Assembly (NCBI GenBank): GCA_016932035.1
Contig: JAFGDR010000031.1
Coordinates: 121,984-185,983 of the forward strand
Direction: 5' to 3'
From: Candidatus Cloacimonadota bacterium
GTDB taxonomy: Bacteria; Cloacimonadota; Cloacimonadia; JGIOTU-2
Length of the DNA stretch: 64,000 bases
Position 1 is the stretch's first letter; each line of letters opens with the position of its first letter. The notes under the pieces are model-generated. The model saw only the letters and a list, made by a program, of their open reading frames with translations, ran no database searches and was not told the origin of the DNA. Of this stretch, positions 32,803 to 41,646 are shown piece after piece. The translations under genes and the position numbers were made by a program.

Positions 32803-33963
32803 ATGATGAAAAAACTACTAGTTCTTATACTGTTACTTGCTGTTTGTACCTCTGCCTTCGCTACAGAAGGACGAGCAAGAGGCATGGGAGTAAATCCCAT
32901 ATTTTATGATGATGACTGTCTTTTTATTCTATTTCCACAGTATATTTCACATTATATGAATAATGCATATATTGATGCATATTATTCTTCATATTATGGA
33001 AAGACTCAAGCTTATCAATATTCGGGCGGTTTGAACTTCAAGCTTCTCGGCAATGACTTTGGTATCTATATCAATAGAGATTTCCCCATCAAGTTTGACT
33101 ATAATTATGCAAGACTGGATAAAGCAATGAACCTCTATCTTGCACTGGGTGGACTTGGTCTTGGATTCGATGTTGCAATGGATAACTATCAGAACGATAA
33201 TTATTATACGAAATCAAAGCTGACAGAAAACACTCTTGGTCTTGGTGGAAAGATCGGACTCGAAGTAAGCGGTTTTGATGTTGCAGGGCAGGTATACTTT
33301 GCAACCGGAAAATCTGAAGTGGAAGATGTTTCAGAAGACACTGATAATGCCATGTTCTTATATGGTGCTGCTCGAATGAAAATGTTCGAAACAGAAAAAT
33401 CATGTATTTATCCAAAAGCAGAACTTGAAATTGGAACCGCAAAAGAGGTGGAAAAAGACCTGACAAAAGATGATAATGAAGATGAATACAAATTTAATTA
33501 CATGACCATCGATCCGGGTATCGGCTTGAATCATTGGATTACGGACGAAGTCCTTGTTATCGCTGCTGCAAGCTGCGGGTATTATACCGGCAAATATACC
33601 TATTCATACGGGTATTCAGACACAACATATAGTTATGATACCAGCTATTCTATGATCACCCTGCCTTTCCTTGAGCTTGGCCTTGAAGCACATCTTGCAA
33701 AATGGCTGACCTTACGAGCAGGTGTTAGTAAAGAATATTACTACTACTCATCAAAAGGTGATGAATGCTGCAAAGATGATAACAAAGTTTCATATTATGA
33801 TTCAAACTTCAACTATGCATTTGGCGTTGGACTTAACTTCGGAAGATGGACGGTCGATTGGGAAATCTGTGATGACCTTTATTGGGAAGGTCCGTTTATT
33901 GTAACTGGAAATGAAAGCGATTTTGCCGGTTCATTTACGGTAAAATATAATTTCGGTCAATAA
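32803..33963 (+). CDS. Putative outer-membrane protein, tyrosine-rich barrel
   Basis: A 386-residue exported protein. I chose the ATG at 32803 with AAGGAG 4 nt upstream, giving a signal peptide MMKKLLVLILLLAVCTSAFA. A longer frame to 32734 would put 23 polar residues before the signal. The mature protein is rich in Tyr and Asp (YYSSYYGKTQAYQYSGG, YSYGYSDTTYSYDTSYS) and has repeated amphipathic strands, ending in FTVKYNFGQ. It resembles porin-like barrels of FCB-type bacteria but I cannot name a family. A paired CC motif, GDECCKDD, near residue 320 may lie in a loop. A strong terminator follows. Confidence 0.65.
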   Translation: MMKKLLVLILLLAVCTSAFATEGRARGMGVNPIFYDDDCLFILFPQYISHYMNNAYIDAYYSSYYGKTQAYQYSGGLNFKLLGNDFGIYINRDFPIKFDYNYARLDKAMNLYLALGGLGLGFDVAMDNYQNDNYYTKSKLTENTLGLGGKIGLEVSGFDVAGQVYFATGKSEVEDVSEDTDNAMFLYGAARMKMFETEKSCIYPKAELEIGTAKEVEKDLTKDDNEDEYKFNYMTIDPGIGLNHWITDEVLVIAAASCGYYTGKYTYSYGYSDTTYSYDTSYSMITLPFLELGLEAHLAKWLTLRAGVSKEYYYYSSKGDECCKDDNKVSYYDSNFNYAFGVGLNFGRWTVDWEICDDLYWEGPFIVTGNESDFAGSFTVKYNFGQ

Positions 33964-33986
33964 TCTCTATTCTGATTATAAACTTA

Positions 33987-34014
33987 GGGACGATTAAAAA
34001 AATCGTCCCTTTTT
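33987..34014 (+). terminator. Rho-independent terminator
   Basis: GGGACGATT-AAAAA-AATCGTCCC forms a perfect 9-bp stem followed by TTTTT. It ends the outer-membrane protein transcript and may also slow the convergent gap transcript. Confidence 0.85.
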
Positions 34015-34036
34015 GTTTTATATACAAATTTTCTTA

Positions 34037-35050
<1,014 letters not shown>

Positions 35051-36022
35051 TTAATGTATTATTTTTACTTCATCTTGAATATCTTCAGGAATTGTAATGC
35101 CAAGTTTTTGAGCTGTTTTTTCATTCACCATCAGCGTTCCTTTTTTAGGCATCCTGACTGTGAGTTGTGACGGTTTTGTGCCCGATAGAATTTCTTTTGC
35201 CATAAGTGCAGCTTCACGACCCTGTTCATAACCGGATTGGGTTTCTCCGCATAGGACGCCACCAAGAACGGAGAATGCTTCGAAACTAAACGTAGGAATC
35301 GGAGTATTATCAAGTGTCCAATTAAGGACTCGTTCGTTTGGTATACTCTCATCAGAACCTGGATCTCTCAGCGTAAAGTAAAGATATATTCCAAGAGCAT
35401 CAACTTCTGAGTGGATCTTTCGTACATATTTTTTCCAGTCATCGTAATTATCGGTCATAAAAACATCATACAGATCAACCGGAAAATTTTCCTGAGTAAA
35501 TCTGGTCACTGCAGCTTGTGAAGTCACACTATTATCAGTAATAATAGCAACTGATCTTACAGATGGATCTAGTTGCTGGAGCAATCCGATCGTGCCCTCA
35601 ATAAGATTTCGTTCAATGACACCGGTGATATTCTTTGCAGGCATTCCATAATCCTCTGGATCTCCATTTATACCAGTAAAGATAAATGGGAATTTTTTAT
35701 CGATGTATTTACTTGCTACCAGTCGGCACGCATTGTCATCACAAACAATAACAATATCCGGCTTGAAAGAGTCAATTTTCTGAATAGCTTCGGTTGTGAC
35801 GTTCTTTTCCCATGTTTTATCCGTTTTGCGTTTTGTATCCATATAGAAGGACTCGATCGTAATATCCTGATCATTGAAGATTTCATATATTCCCTTTTTC
35901 TCCTGCTTGCACCATTCATATTCAGGATGATAGCTGTATATTACCAATATTTTTTTTGGAGATTTTGAACAGCCAATAATGATAAACAGTGCTGCTAATA
36001 AAAGCATGATTATTTTCTTCAT
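35051..36022 (-). CDS. ABC-type substrate-binding lipoprotein (PF04392-like)
   Basis: A 323-residue lipoprotein with a lipobox ending IIGCSK (Cys at about residue 18). The periplasmic binding fold starts with KKILVIYSYHPEYEWCKQEKKGI. It has the alternating pattern of the ABC-sub-bind family (PIFTGINGDPEDYG-like segment near 112-124, SVAIITDNSVTSQAAV near 157, and EAALMAKEILSG near 270), best known from TrpX-like amino-acid uptake proteins. No permease or ATPase gene is adjacent, so it is an orphan and could act as a sensor or with a distant transporter. The ATG at 36022 has AAGGAG 8 nt upstream. gap follows 21 bases later. Confidence 0.75.
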   Translation of the reverse strand: MKKIIMLLLAALFIIIGCSKSPKKILVIYSYHPEYEWCKQEKKGIYEIFNDQDITIESFYMDTKRKTDKTWEKNVTTEAIQKIDSFKPDIVIVCDDNACRLVASKYIDKKFPFIFTGINGDPEDYGMPAKNITGVIERNLIEGTIGLLQQLDPSVRSVAIITDNSVTSQAAVTRFTQENFPVDLYDVFMTDNYDDWKKYVRKIHSEVDALGIYLYFTLRDPGSDESIPNERVLNWTLDNTPIPTFSFEAFSVLGGVLCGETQSGYEQGREAALMAKEILSGTKPSQLTVRMPKKGTLMVNEKTAQKLGITIPEDIQDEVKIIH

Positions 36023-36068
36023 GAACATTCTCCTTGCATGCGAACGTTTATCGGTAAATATTTTTAAT

Positions 36069-36074
36069 TGTCAA
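36069..36074 (-). promoter_or_regulatory. Putative -35 element upstream of substrate-binding lipoprotein
   Basis: TTGACA on the minus strand between feoB and the lipoprotein gene, with GATAAA 16 bases downstream as a possible -10. Confidence 0.4.
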
Positions 36075-36088
36075 GATTAGGATTTTGA

Positions 36089-37810
36089 TCACAAAATTAA
36101 ATTGAGAATACCCCCAACAATGATCGTGGAAATCAACATGATCCCTGCGGATTTTAACATATCCTTTACACCCAATTCTTTTAGGAGTACTGCAAAAGTT
36201 GCTATGCAAGGGAAATACATGGTTAGAACAACCGAAGAAATGATCATCTGCGATTTGGATAATCCAAGAGGAATAAGCATACCTACAGCAACATCTTTTC
36301 GTAGAAAGCCAATAATGAGGGCACCGACAGCACCCTCCGGCAGTCCAAAAATTCCCTTAACGAGTGGCGCAGAAAGCCTGCCTAAAAATTGTATGATGCC
36401 CGAAAAATAGAGAATATTCACAACAAGAACGCCGACGATTACGAAGGGAACAGCTTCTCTCAGGAACCACAGGATACGCATCCAGACCTTTTTAAAAAGA
36501 CCTGGAATATATGGGAATCTATATGGTGGTATCTCAATGAAAATCTCAGGACTCTCACCCTTGGTAAAGACATTCATAATCAAACCAAGCACGACCCAGA
36601 CAATGAACAGTGTCCCAAAAACGATTGCAATTGCTCCTACTCCATATGAGCCGACAAGCCCGAATATCATGGCGATCTGAGCCATACAGGGGATAGCAAT
36701 TGCCATGAGTGTAGCAGCGATGAACCTTTCCCGCCGGGTTTCAAGTACTCGTGTTGCCATTGCACCAGGCACATTACATCCGATACCGAGAAGCATCGGA
36801 ATAATCGCCAGCCCATGTATGCCAAGCTTGTGCATGAACTTATCGATAAGGATTCCAAGGCGTGGCAGATAGCCCGAATCTTCAACAAAACTGAGTACCA
36901 AATAGAATGAAATTATATATGGAAGAACCATTCCGATAGGAACAAAAAGACCTGTAGAAAGGAGTCCCAAAGATTCGACATATTCGATCGAGCCATTGAT
37001 CAGTTTACCAAGCAGTATGTTATGAAAGAAACCTGAGCCACCGAGAAGGGCTGAGAGTTTCATAAGCACCGGTGTCCATAAATTATCAAACAGTGGTTCC
37101 ATAACATAACCGATGATTGATTCCCCAATAAGCCGAATAATATAAAATGATAGAGCAAGTATGATTATTGCAATTGGTATACCAGCAATAGGATGGATCG
37201 AGGCGTCGCCAATTCGCTCCCACAGTGTATGATGTCTATGCGTTAGTTGCTGTGTTTTCTCAATGATCTTACCGATCTTGTTCCATATATTTTCTTCTTT
37301 GAATTGCAGGGTGCTTATTTTTGCCTGATCGAGTGATTCCACAAAATGCTTGATACCTTCACCTGTTATTCCGCAGGTTGTAAAGACCGGAATGCCAAGT
37401 TCTTTTTGTAAGGCTTCTACATTGATGGATACACCGGTATGCTTGCATTCGTCCCAGAAATTAAGTAGGACGATCATCGGCATTCTTCGTTGTATGAGCT
37501 GAAGGGTAAGATGGAGGTTTCGTTCAAGATTTGTTGCATCGACAACATTGACGATAATGGAGTTTTCATCATCTTTGATATCGTCGAGCATTTGCACGGC
37601 AACCTCTTCTGCACGGCATGTCGGTTCGAGTGTATACGTGCCCGGAACATCGAAGATCTCGGTGCGCAATCCCTCATGCCGCAGGATACCTTTTGTAAAA
37701 CTTACGGTGGTTCCCGGGTAATTGGATGCAATAACATTCACGCCGGTCAAGCGAGAGAATATAACGCTTTTCCCGACATTAGGATTCCCGATAAGAAGGA
37801 TCTTATTCAT
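36089..37810 (-). CDS. feoB: Ferrous iron transporter B
   Basis: A 573-residue Fe(II) transporter. The N-terminal GTPase has G1 GNPNVGKS (residues 8-15), G2 in SNYPGTTV, G3 DVPGTYTLEP and a G4-like NFWD. After a linker of about 60 residues come two gate-type membrane modules, including GLLSTGLFVPIGMVLPYII, the GCNVPGAMATRVLETRRER motif typical of FeoB, and FLREAVPFVIVGVLVVNILYFSG. It is shorter than the E. coli protein (773) but within the range seen in anaerobes. I chose the ATG at 37810, where the GTPase begins and AAAGG lies 7 nt upstream; it overlaps feoA by 8 bases. A Fur-family gene heads the operon. Confidence 0.93.
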   Translation of the reverse strand: MNKILLIGNPNVGKSVIFSRLTGVNVIASNYPGTTVSFTKGILRHEGLRTEIFDVPGTYTLEPTCRAEEVAVQMLDDIKDDENSIIVNVVDATNLERNLHLTLQLIQRRMPMIVLLNFWDECKHTGVSINVEALQKELGIPVFTTCGITGEGIKHFVESLDQAKISTLQFKEENIWNKIGKIIEKTQQLTHRHHTLWERIGDASIHPIAGIPIAIIILALSFYIIRLIGESIIGYVMEPLFDNLWTPVLMKLSALLGGSGFFHNILLGKLINGSIEYVESLGLLSTGLFVPIGMVLPYIISFYLVLSFVEDSGYLPRLGILIDKFMHKLGIHGLAIIPMLLGIGCNVPGAMATRVLETRRERFIAATLMAIAIPCMAQIAMIFGLVGSYGVGAIAIVFGTLFIVWVVLGLIMNVFTKGESPEIFIEIPPYRFPYIPGLFKKVWMRILWFLREAVPFVIVGVLVVNILYFSGIIQFLGRLSAPLVKGIFGLPEGAVGALIIGFLRKDVAVGMLIPLGLSKSQMIISSVVLTMYFPCIATFAVLLKELGVKDMLKSAGIMLISTIIVGGILNLIL

Positions 37811-38045
37811 GACCGAGCCTTTCCACATAGATCCTGCGAGCCATGCCATGCCCGATCGCTACTTGTGAGTTCCCGATCTGAACAATAACCGGACCGTGAA
37901 AAAGCTGCGATGAGACCATTTTAACTACTGCATGAGGACGTAATCCAAGCGAACTCATCCTGCGTTCAAAGAGTCTTCCGCCGTGGTGTGACACGATAAC
38001 AGCGCTTTCACCTTTTTTGAGTTTGATCAAGGGGATTTTTTCCAT
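37803..38045 (-). CDS. feoA: Ferrous iron transport protein A
   Basis: An 80-residue SH3-like FeoA protein that supports FeoB-mediated Fe(II) uptake. The fold starts with IPLIKLKKGESAVIV, has the characteristic RRMSSLGLRPHAVVKM (about residues 27-42) and ends with VAIGHGMARRIYVE. I chose the ATG at 38045 with AGAGG 6 nt upstream; a TTG two codons earlier lies inside the ribosome site. The end overlaps feoB by 8 bases and the Fur-family gene ends 9 bases before the start, so the three genes form one operon. It is cytoplasmic. Confidence 0.9.
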   Translation of the reverse strand: MEKIPLIKLKKGESAVIVSHHGGRLFERRMSSLGLRPHAVVKMVSSQLFHGPVIVQIGNSQVAIGHGMARRIYVERLGHE

Positions 38046-38054
38046 GTACAACCT

Positions 38055-38492
38055 CTACTTGTCCTTTTTCCGGCATTCTTTACAGATGCCGCATATTCTG
38101 AGTGTGTGACCGGTCATCAAGAAATCATTTTCTTCACATACCTGCTTTTGTATCGCTTCGATCTTATCAGAATGAAATTCTATGATCTTGCCGCATTCAT
38201 TGCATATAAGATGATCATGATGGGCTTCATCCTTCTTTTGTTCATAGATATATGAACCGCTTTGCAGCTGAGTATTCTCGACCAGGCCGCTCTTTACCAA
38301 TAGATCGAGGGTACGATAAACTGTTGCGCGGGATATGGCATATCCGTCTTGTTTAAGGTCAAGATAGAGTTCATCTGCGCTGAAATGGTCTGAACGTAAA
38401 AGGATGTATCGGGTTATCTGTTCTCTTTCTGCAGAACAGAGTGAATTGTTCATTTTTAAAAAGGTTTTAAATTTTTTTATCTTCTTTTCCAT
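38055..38492 (-). CDS. Fur-family metal-responsive repressor
   Basis: A 145-residue Fur-family regulator. The N-terminal winged helix includes HFSADELYLDLKQDGYAISRATVYRTLDLLVKSGLV (about residues 36-71). The dimerisation and metal domain has the His motif EAHHDHLIC (about 91-99), CNECGKIIEF with a CxxC, and a second CxxC pair in ICGICKECRKK that should bind structural zinc. It heads the feoAB operon, so it is most likely the iron sensor Fur, although the family also includes Zur and PerR. A TGAGAC-N3-GTCTCA palindrome 22 bases upstream of its start overlaps the -10 position, consistent with autoregulation. Confidence 0.88.
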   Translation of the reverse strand: MEKKIKKFKTFLKMNNSLCSAEREQITRYILLRSDHFSADELYLDLKQDGYAISRATVYRTLDLLVKSGLVENTQLQSGSYIYEQKKDEAHHDHLICNECGKIIEFHSDKIEAIQKQVCEENDFLMTGHTLRICGICKECRKKDK

Positions 38493-38513
38493 TTTTATAA
38501 ACCATTTTAAGAT

Positions 38514-38528
38514 TGAGACACAGTCTCA
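38514..38528. promoter_or_regulatory. Fur-type operator of the fur-feoAB operon
   Basis: TGAGACACAGTCTCA is a perfect 6-3-6 inverted repeat of Fur-box size. It covers the expected -10 position, 17 bases downstream of a minus-strand TTGACA at 38549-38544. Confidence 0.55.
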
Positions 38529-38543
38529 TTTGAAGTTTACGCC

Positions 38544-38549
38544 TGTCAA
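38544..38549 (-). promoter_or_regulatory. -35 element of the fur-feoAB operon
   Basis: TTGACA on the minus strand. The hexamer 17 bases downstream, AGACTG, lies within the palindrome at 38514-38528. Confidence 0.45.
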
Positions 38550-38560
38550 GAAAAATGTAA

Positions 38561-38593
38561 AATAAAAAACCCGTAGCATTCACTCCGGGTTTT
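38561..38593 (-). terminator. Intrinsic terminator between outer-membrane protein and fur promoter
   Basis: AAAACCCG and CGGGTTTT pair around a 12-base loop. On the minus strand the stem is followed by TTTTTTATTTT. It ends the transcript of the gene at 38615-39517. Confidence 0.75.
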
Positions 38594-38614
38594 AAGTTAA
38601 TTTACAAATGTTTT

Positions 38615-39517
38615 TTAAATAGAAAAACCGACACCTAATCGTACGGTCTGGTACTTCGCAACGGAATAATCAAGCATAACGTCGATGAGTAATATTTTCA
38701 ACCGTGCACCTGCTGTTAAACGGAATCCGTTGTCACCATCGATATCAAAGTCGATCGGAACATCTGTACCAGTCCAAGGTTCTTTATAGGTATATTTTGC
38801 TTTGAGCTTTGTCATCTCATATCCGATACCACCATAAATTGTAACAGGAAGTACAACGAGTCCTCTGCTGGCATGAAGATTTACAAATGAGCTATTCACT
38901 GTAACCTCGTCACCAACCTTCAGCTGCTGGTATGTTCCCTGTATTGATATTGGGATAAGAGCAGATAGCATTGGGATAAGTTTACTTACCTGGTATTTTA
39001 CACCCCCACCTATAAACGTAAGTTTTCCGAGATCCTTGATCTCGTAAGGAGGGATGTAACGTAATTCGACTTCGAAACCTGCTGGTAATCCAAGATGAGC
39101 CTGAGGAACAACAAGAGGGATCATACCAAAATTTACACCTGGAGGTAAAAATAAATCCGGTGTAACCTGAGGATCTTTGGTTGTGAAAACTGCACCGTCT
39201 TTTCCCCACACTGTTGCTGAAACCTCGTAATCTCCATTATACAGTTCAGTATTTGGGTTATGAGCTAAAAAGGTTTTTTCTTTGTCTGGAACAACTGCAA
39301 GCATTGCATTGAACGTCAGACCAAAACTCAAGGGTGCCGTCTTAGCTGTACTGAACCATCCTGAATTAAGGTCGCTTCCAAAAGCATTAACAAAGGGCTT
39401 GATATACATTTTAGCGTTCTCTTCACCAAGCTTTGTGAGGTCTTCTATAACATCAGCCTGGATAAGAGAAACAGCACAAATCATCAAAAAAAGAAAAACT
39501 AAAATTATTTTCTTCAT
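38615..39517 (-). CDS. Putative outer-membrane protein, DUF6588-like
   Basis: A 300-residue exported protein. The signal peptide is MKKIILVFLFLMICAVSLIQA. The mature N-terminus, LGEENAKMYIKPFVNAFGSDLNSGWFSTA (about residues 30-58), resembles the start of the DUF6588 family of FCB-type bacteria, whose members are predicted outer-membrane proteins. Later strands such as KTFIGGGVKYQV-like segments and a final AKYQTVRLGVGFSI support a barrel. The family name is from memory and should be checked. The ATG at 39517 has GGAGG 5 nt upstream. It is monocistronic, with TTGACA upstream and a terminator downstream. Confidence 0.65.
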   Translation of the reverse strand: MKKIILVFLFLMICAVSLIQADVIEDLTKLGEENAKMYIKPFVNAFGSDLNSGWFSTAKTAPLSFGLTFNAMLAVVPDKEKTFLAHNPNTELYNGDYEVSATVWGKDGAVFTTKDPQVTPDLFLPPGVNFGMIPLVVPQAHLGLPAGFEVELRYIPPYEIKDLGKLTFIGGGVKYQVSKLIPMLSALIPISIQGTYQQLKVGDEVTVNSSFVNLHASRGLVVLPVTIYGGIGYEMTKLKAKYTYKEPWTGTDVPIDFDIDGDNGFRLTAGARLKILLIDVMLDYSVAKYQTVRLGVGFSI

Positions 39518-39562
39518 GTGTACCTCCACACTTTTATGTGAGTACGTCAGTTTATATTAAAA

Positions 39563-39568
39563 TGTCAA
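39563..39568 (-). promoter_or_regulatory. Putative -35 element upstream of DUF6588-like gene
   Basis: TTGACA on the minus strand, 46 bases upstream of the ATG at 39517 and just past the tyrS stop. No clear -10 is visible. Confidence 0.35.
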
Positions 39569-39583
39569 GAATTTTAGGAATTT

Positions 39584-40786
39584 CTATAAGAGAATAAGTT
39601 TGCAGAATCTGCGTTTACCAACTTTGATGACCATGTCATTTTCCGGGATTAATTCATAGTTCATGTCGGAAATTCTTTCGCCATTTATTGATACAGCCCC
39701 CTGTTTGATCATGCGTCTGCCTTCACCATTAGACTGCACAAGCCCCCCATCATTAAGAAGCTGAACCAGCCAGATTTTTTCCGGTTTGACCTTTAACTCA
39801 GGGATGTCATCTGGAATTTCTTTTTGAGCAAAAACAGTATTAAAATGATCTTCTGCTTTCTTTGCAGCTTCAGCATCATGATAAAGCTCAACAACCCGAC
39901 GTGCAAGCTCCTGCTTGATCAGCTTGGGATTCATACCTTCTTTGAGTTTCTTCTTCATCTCAAGTATGTCGTCGATAGATGCAAACGCCGCATACAGGAA
40001 ATAATTCTCAATGAGATAATCCGGTATGGACATGACCTTGCCGTATTTATCTTCGGGAGAGTCAAAGATTGCTATGTAATTACCAAGACTTTTACTCATT
40101 TTTTCTACACCATCAGTTCCGATCAGAATGGGCATCAGCACTGCGACCTGTTCGGGCATATTGAAGTAACGCTGCATATCACGTCCTGCTAAGATGTTGA
40201 ATTTCTGCTCGGTGGCACCCAATTCCACATCAGCTTTGATCGCAACAGAGTCGTATGCCTGGAGTATTGGATACATAAGCTCGTGCAGTCCGAAAGGAAG
40301 ATTTTCTTCATATCTTCTACGGAATGTATCATGCGCCATGATCTGCGCCATGGTGAATTTTCCAAGTAGAGAAATAAATTCCGAAAGCTGCATAGGACCA
40401 AACCACTCACTCTGATAACGAACTTCAGTCTTATCCTTATCCAGAACATAGTACATTTGATCCATGTATTTCTCTGCGTTTCGTTTTACATCTTCTGCAG
40501 ATAAGTGCGGTCGCGACTCGTTTTTCCCGGTCGGGTCTCCGATCTGTGCAGTATAGTCTCCGATCACAATAACGCCGATATGTCCTAAGTCCTGGAATCT
40601 GCGCATAATACGAACAGGAACCATATGCCCGATGTGTACATCCGAAGCTGTGGGATCGATACCGTATTTTATCCTGAGTGGGATTTTTGTCTCTTGCGAA
40701 TGTTTGAGTTTCTTAATAAGATCTTCTTCAGGAATGATCTCTTCAACTCCCTGCTTGATGATCTCCATCTGTTTTTGTATATCCAA
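39584..40786 (-). CDS. tyrS: Tyrosyl-tRNA synthetase
   Basis: A 400-residue class I aminoacyl-tRNA synthetase. The HIGH motif occurs as SDVHIGHMVP in YGIDPTASDVHIGH (about residues 40-53), and the KMSKS loop as VEKMSKSLGNYIAI (about 230-243). A C-terminal S4 RNA-binding domain covers about residues 335-400 (WLVQLLNDGGLVQSNGEGRRMIKQGAVSING). The YGIDPTA start and the total length fit the shorter TyrS type found in many bacteria (TyrZ-like) rather than the E. coli type. The gene stands alone; the tRNA-Leu gene lies 86 bases upstream on the same strand. Confidence 0.93.
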   Translation of the reverse strand: MDIQKQMEIIKQGVEEIIPEEDLIKKLKHSQETKIPLRIKYGIDPTASDVHIGHMVPVRIMRRFQDLGHIGVIVIGDYTAQIGDPTGKNESRPHLSAEDVKRNAEKYMDQMYYVLDKDKTEVRYQSEWFGPMQLSEFISLLGKFTMAQIMAHDTFRRRYEENLPFGLHELMYPILQAYDSVAIKADVELGATEQKFNILAGRDMQRYFNMPEQVAVLMPILIGTDGVEKMSKSLGNYIAIFDSPEDKYGKVMSIPDYLIENYFLYAAFASIDDILEMKKKLKEGMNPKLIKQELARRVVELYHDAEAAKKAEDHFNTVFAQKEIPDDIPELKVKPEKIWLVQLLNDGGLVQSNGEGRRMIKQGAVSINGERISDMNYELIPENDMVIKVGKRRFCKLILL

Positions 40787-40872
40787 AATATCTCCCGATT
40801 TGATTATCTTACATTCATAGGTTTATTCTTGACAACAGATATGCCCTTTTTAAGAGCTGAATCATAAATGAT

Positions 40873-40960
40873 TGGTGCTGAAGAGGGGACTCGAACCCCT
40901 ACATCCGTAATGGACACTAGGTCCTGAACCTAGCGCGTCTACCACTTCCGCCACTTCAGC
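40873..40960 (-). tRNA. tRNA-Leu (CAG)
   Basis: An 88-base tRNA on the minus strand. The acceptor stem is GCTGAAG paired with CTTCAGC, followed by discriminator A and an encoded CCA (40875-40873). The D arm is GCGGAAGTGGTAGACGC. The anticodon stem CTAGG/CCTAG carries the loop TTCAGGA with anticodon CAG, which reads CUG codons. A long variable arm (GTGTCCATTACGGAT) and the TTCGAGTCC T loop confirm a class II tRNA-Leu. Confidence 0.96.
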
Positions 40961-41048
40961 ACGAGTGAGAAATTTCTGAGATGCGCTCTGGAGCGTCAAG
41001 AAAATCGCATTTCCAGATGCAGTATTGATTATAGAATAAGGATAGTAG

Positions 41049-41621
41049 ATGAATAAAATAGAGATTGAAAGATTATTGGTCGACTCTGGTGCTTTTTTAG
41101 AAGGTCATTTCAAGCTGACCTCTGGAAAACACAGCAAATATTATGTTGAGAAGATAAAGCTCATTCAGAGACCGGAAGATGTGGTCAAGATCGGGAAGGC
41201 ATTTGCTTCGAAGTGTTCTCATCTCGATTTTGATGTGGTTGTGAGTCCTGCTCTCGGAGCGATTGTTCTTGGATATGAAGTTGCCAAACAAATGGGTAAG
41301 AGATTTGTTTTTACCCAGAGAAAAGAAGGTGTGATGTCAATCCGCAGCGGGTTTGATCTTCAGCCGGGTGAAAGAGTCCTTATTATCGAAGATGTGACAA
41401 CAACCGGAGGGAGTGTTTTTGAGGTAATCGATTGCATTAGAGAGCGTGGGGCAGATATAGCCGGTGTCGGTCTTGTGGTTTACAGAAGTGGAGGTATTAT
41501 CGATTTTGGTGTACCTGTACTCCCACTCCTCACGTTGAAAATCGAAGCATACGAGCCGGATGAATGCCCCCTTTGTAGAGAAAATGTTCAGATAACCAAA
41601 CCCGGTTCAAGCGGTAAATAA
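41049..41621 (+). CDS. pyrE: Orotate phosphoribosyltransferase
   Basis: A 190-residue enzyme of pyrimidine biosynthesis that joins orotate to PRPP to give OMP. The N-terminal LTSGKHSKYYVEK segment and the family Lys-rich loop (FTQRKEG) are present. The PRPP-binding motif VLIIEDVTTTGGSVFEVID is at about residues 115-133. The C-terminus carries a CPLCREN cysteine pair (about 175-181) that recurs in some anaerobe PyrE proteins. AAGGA lies before the ATG. It is followed 25 bases later by the formimidoyltransferase gene, with no metabolic link apparent. Confidence 0.9.
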   Translation: MNKIEIERLLVDSGAFLEGHFKLTSGKHSKYYVEKIKLIQRPEDVVKIGKAFASKCSHLDFDVVVSPALGAIVLGYEVAKQMGKRFVFTQRKEGVMSIRSGFDLQPGERVLIIEDVTTTGGSVFEVIDCIRERGADIAGVGLVVYRSGGIIDFGVPVLPLLTLKIEAYEPDECPLCRENVQITKPGSSGK

Positions 41622-41646
41622 GAGAATATTCAAGGAGTAAATACAT

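Noticed and set aside
40829-40834. TTGACA on the plus strand between tyrS and tRNA-Leu
   Set aside because: It would direct transcription antisense to the tRNA with no plus-strand gene until 41049, so it was not counted as a promoter.
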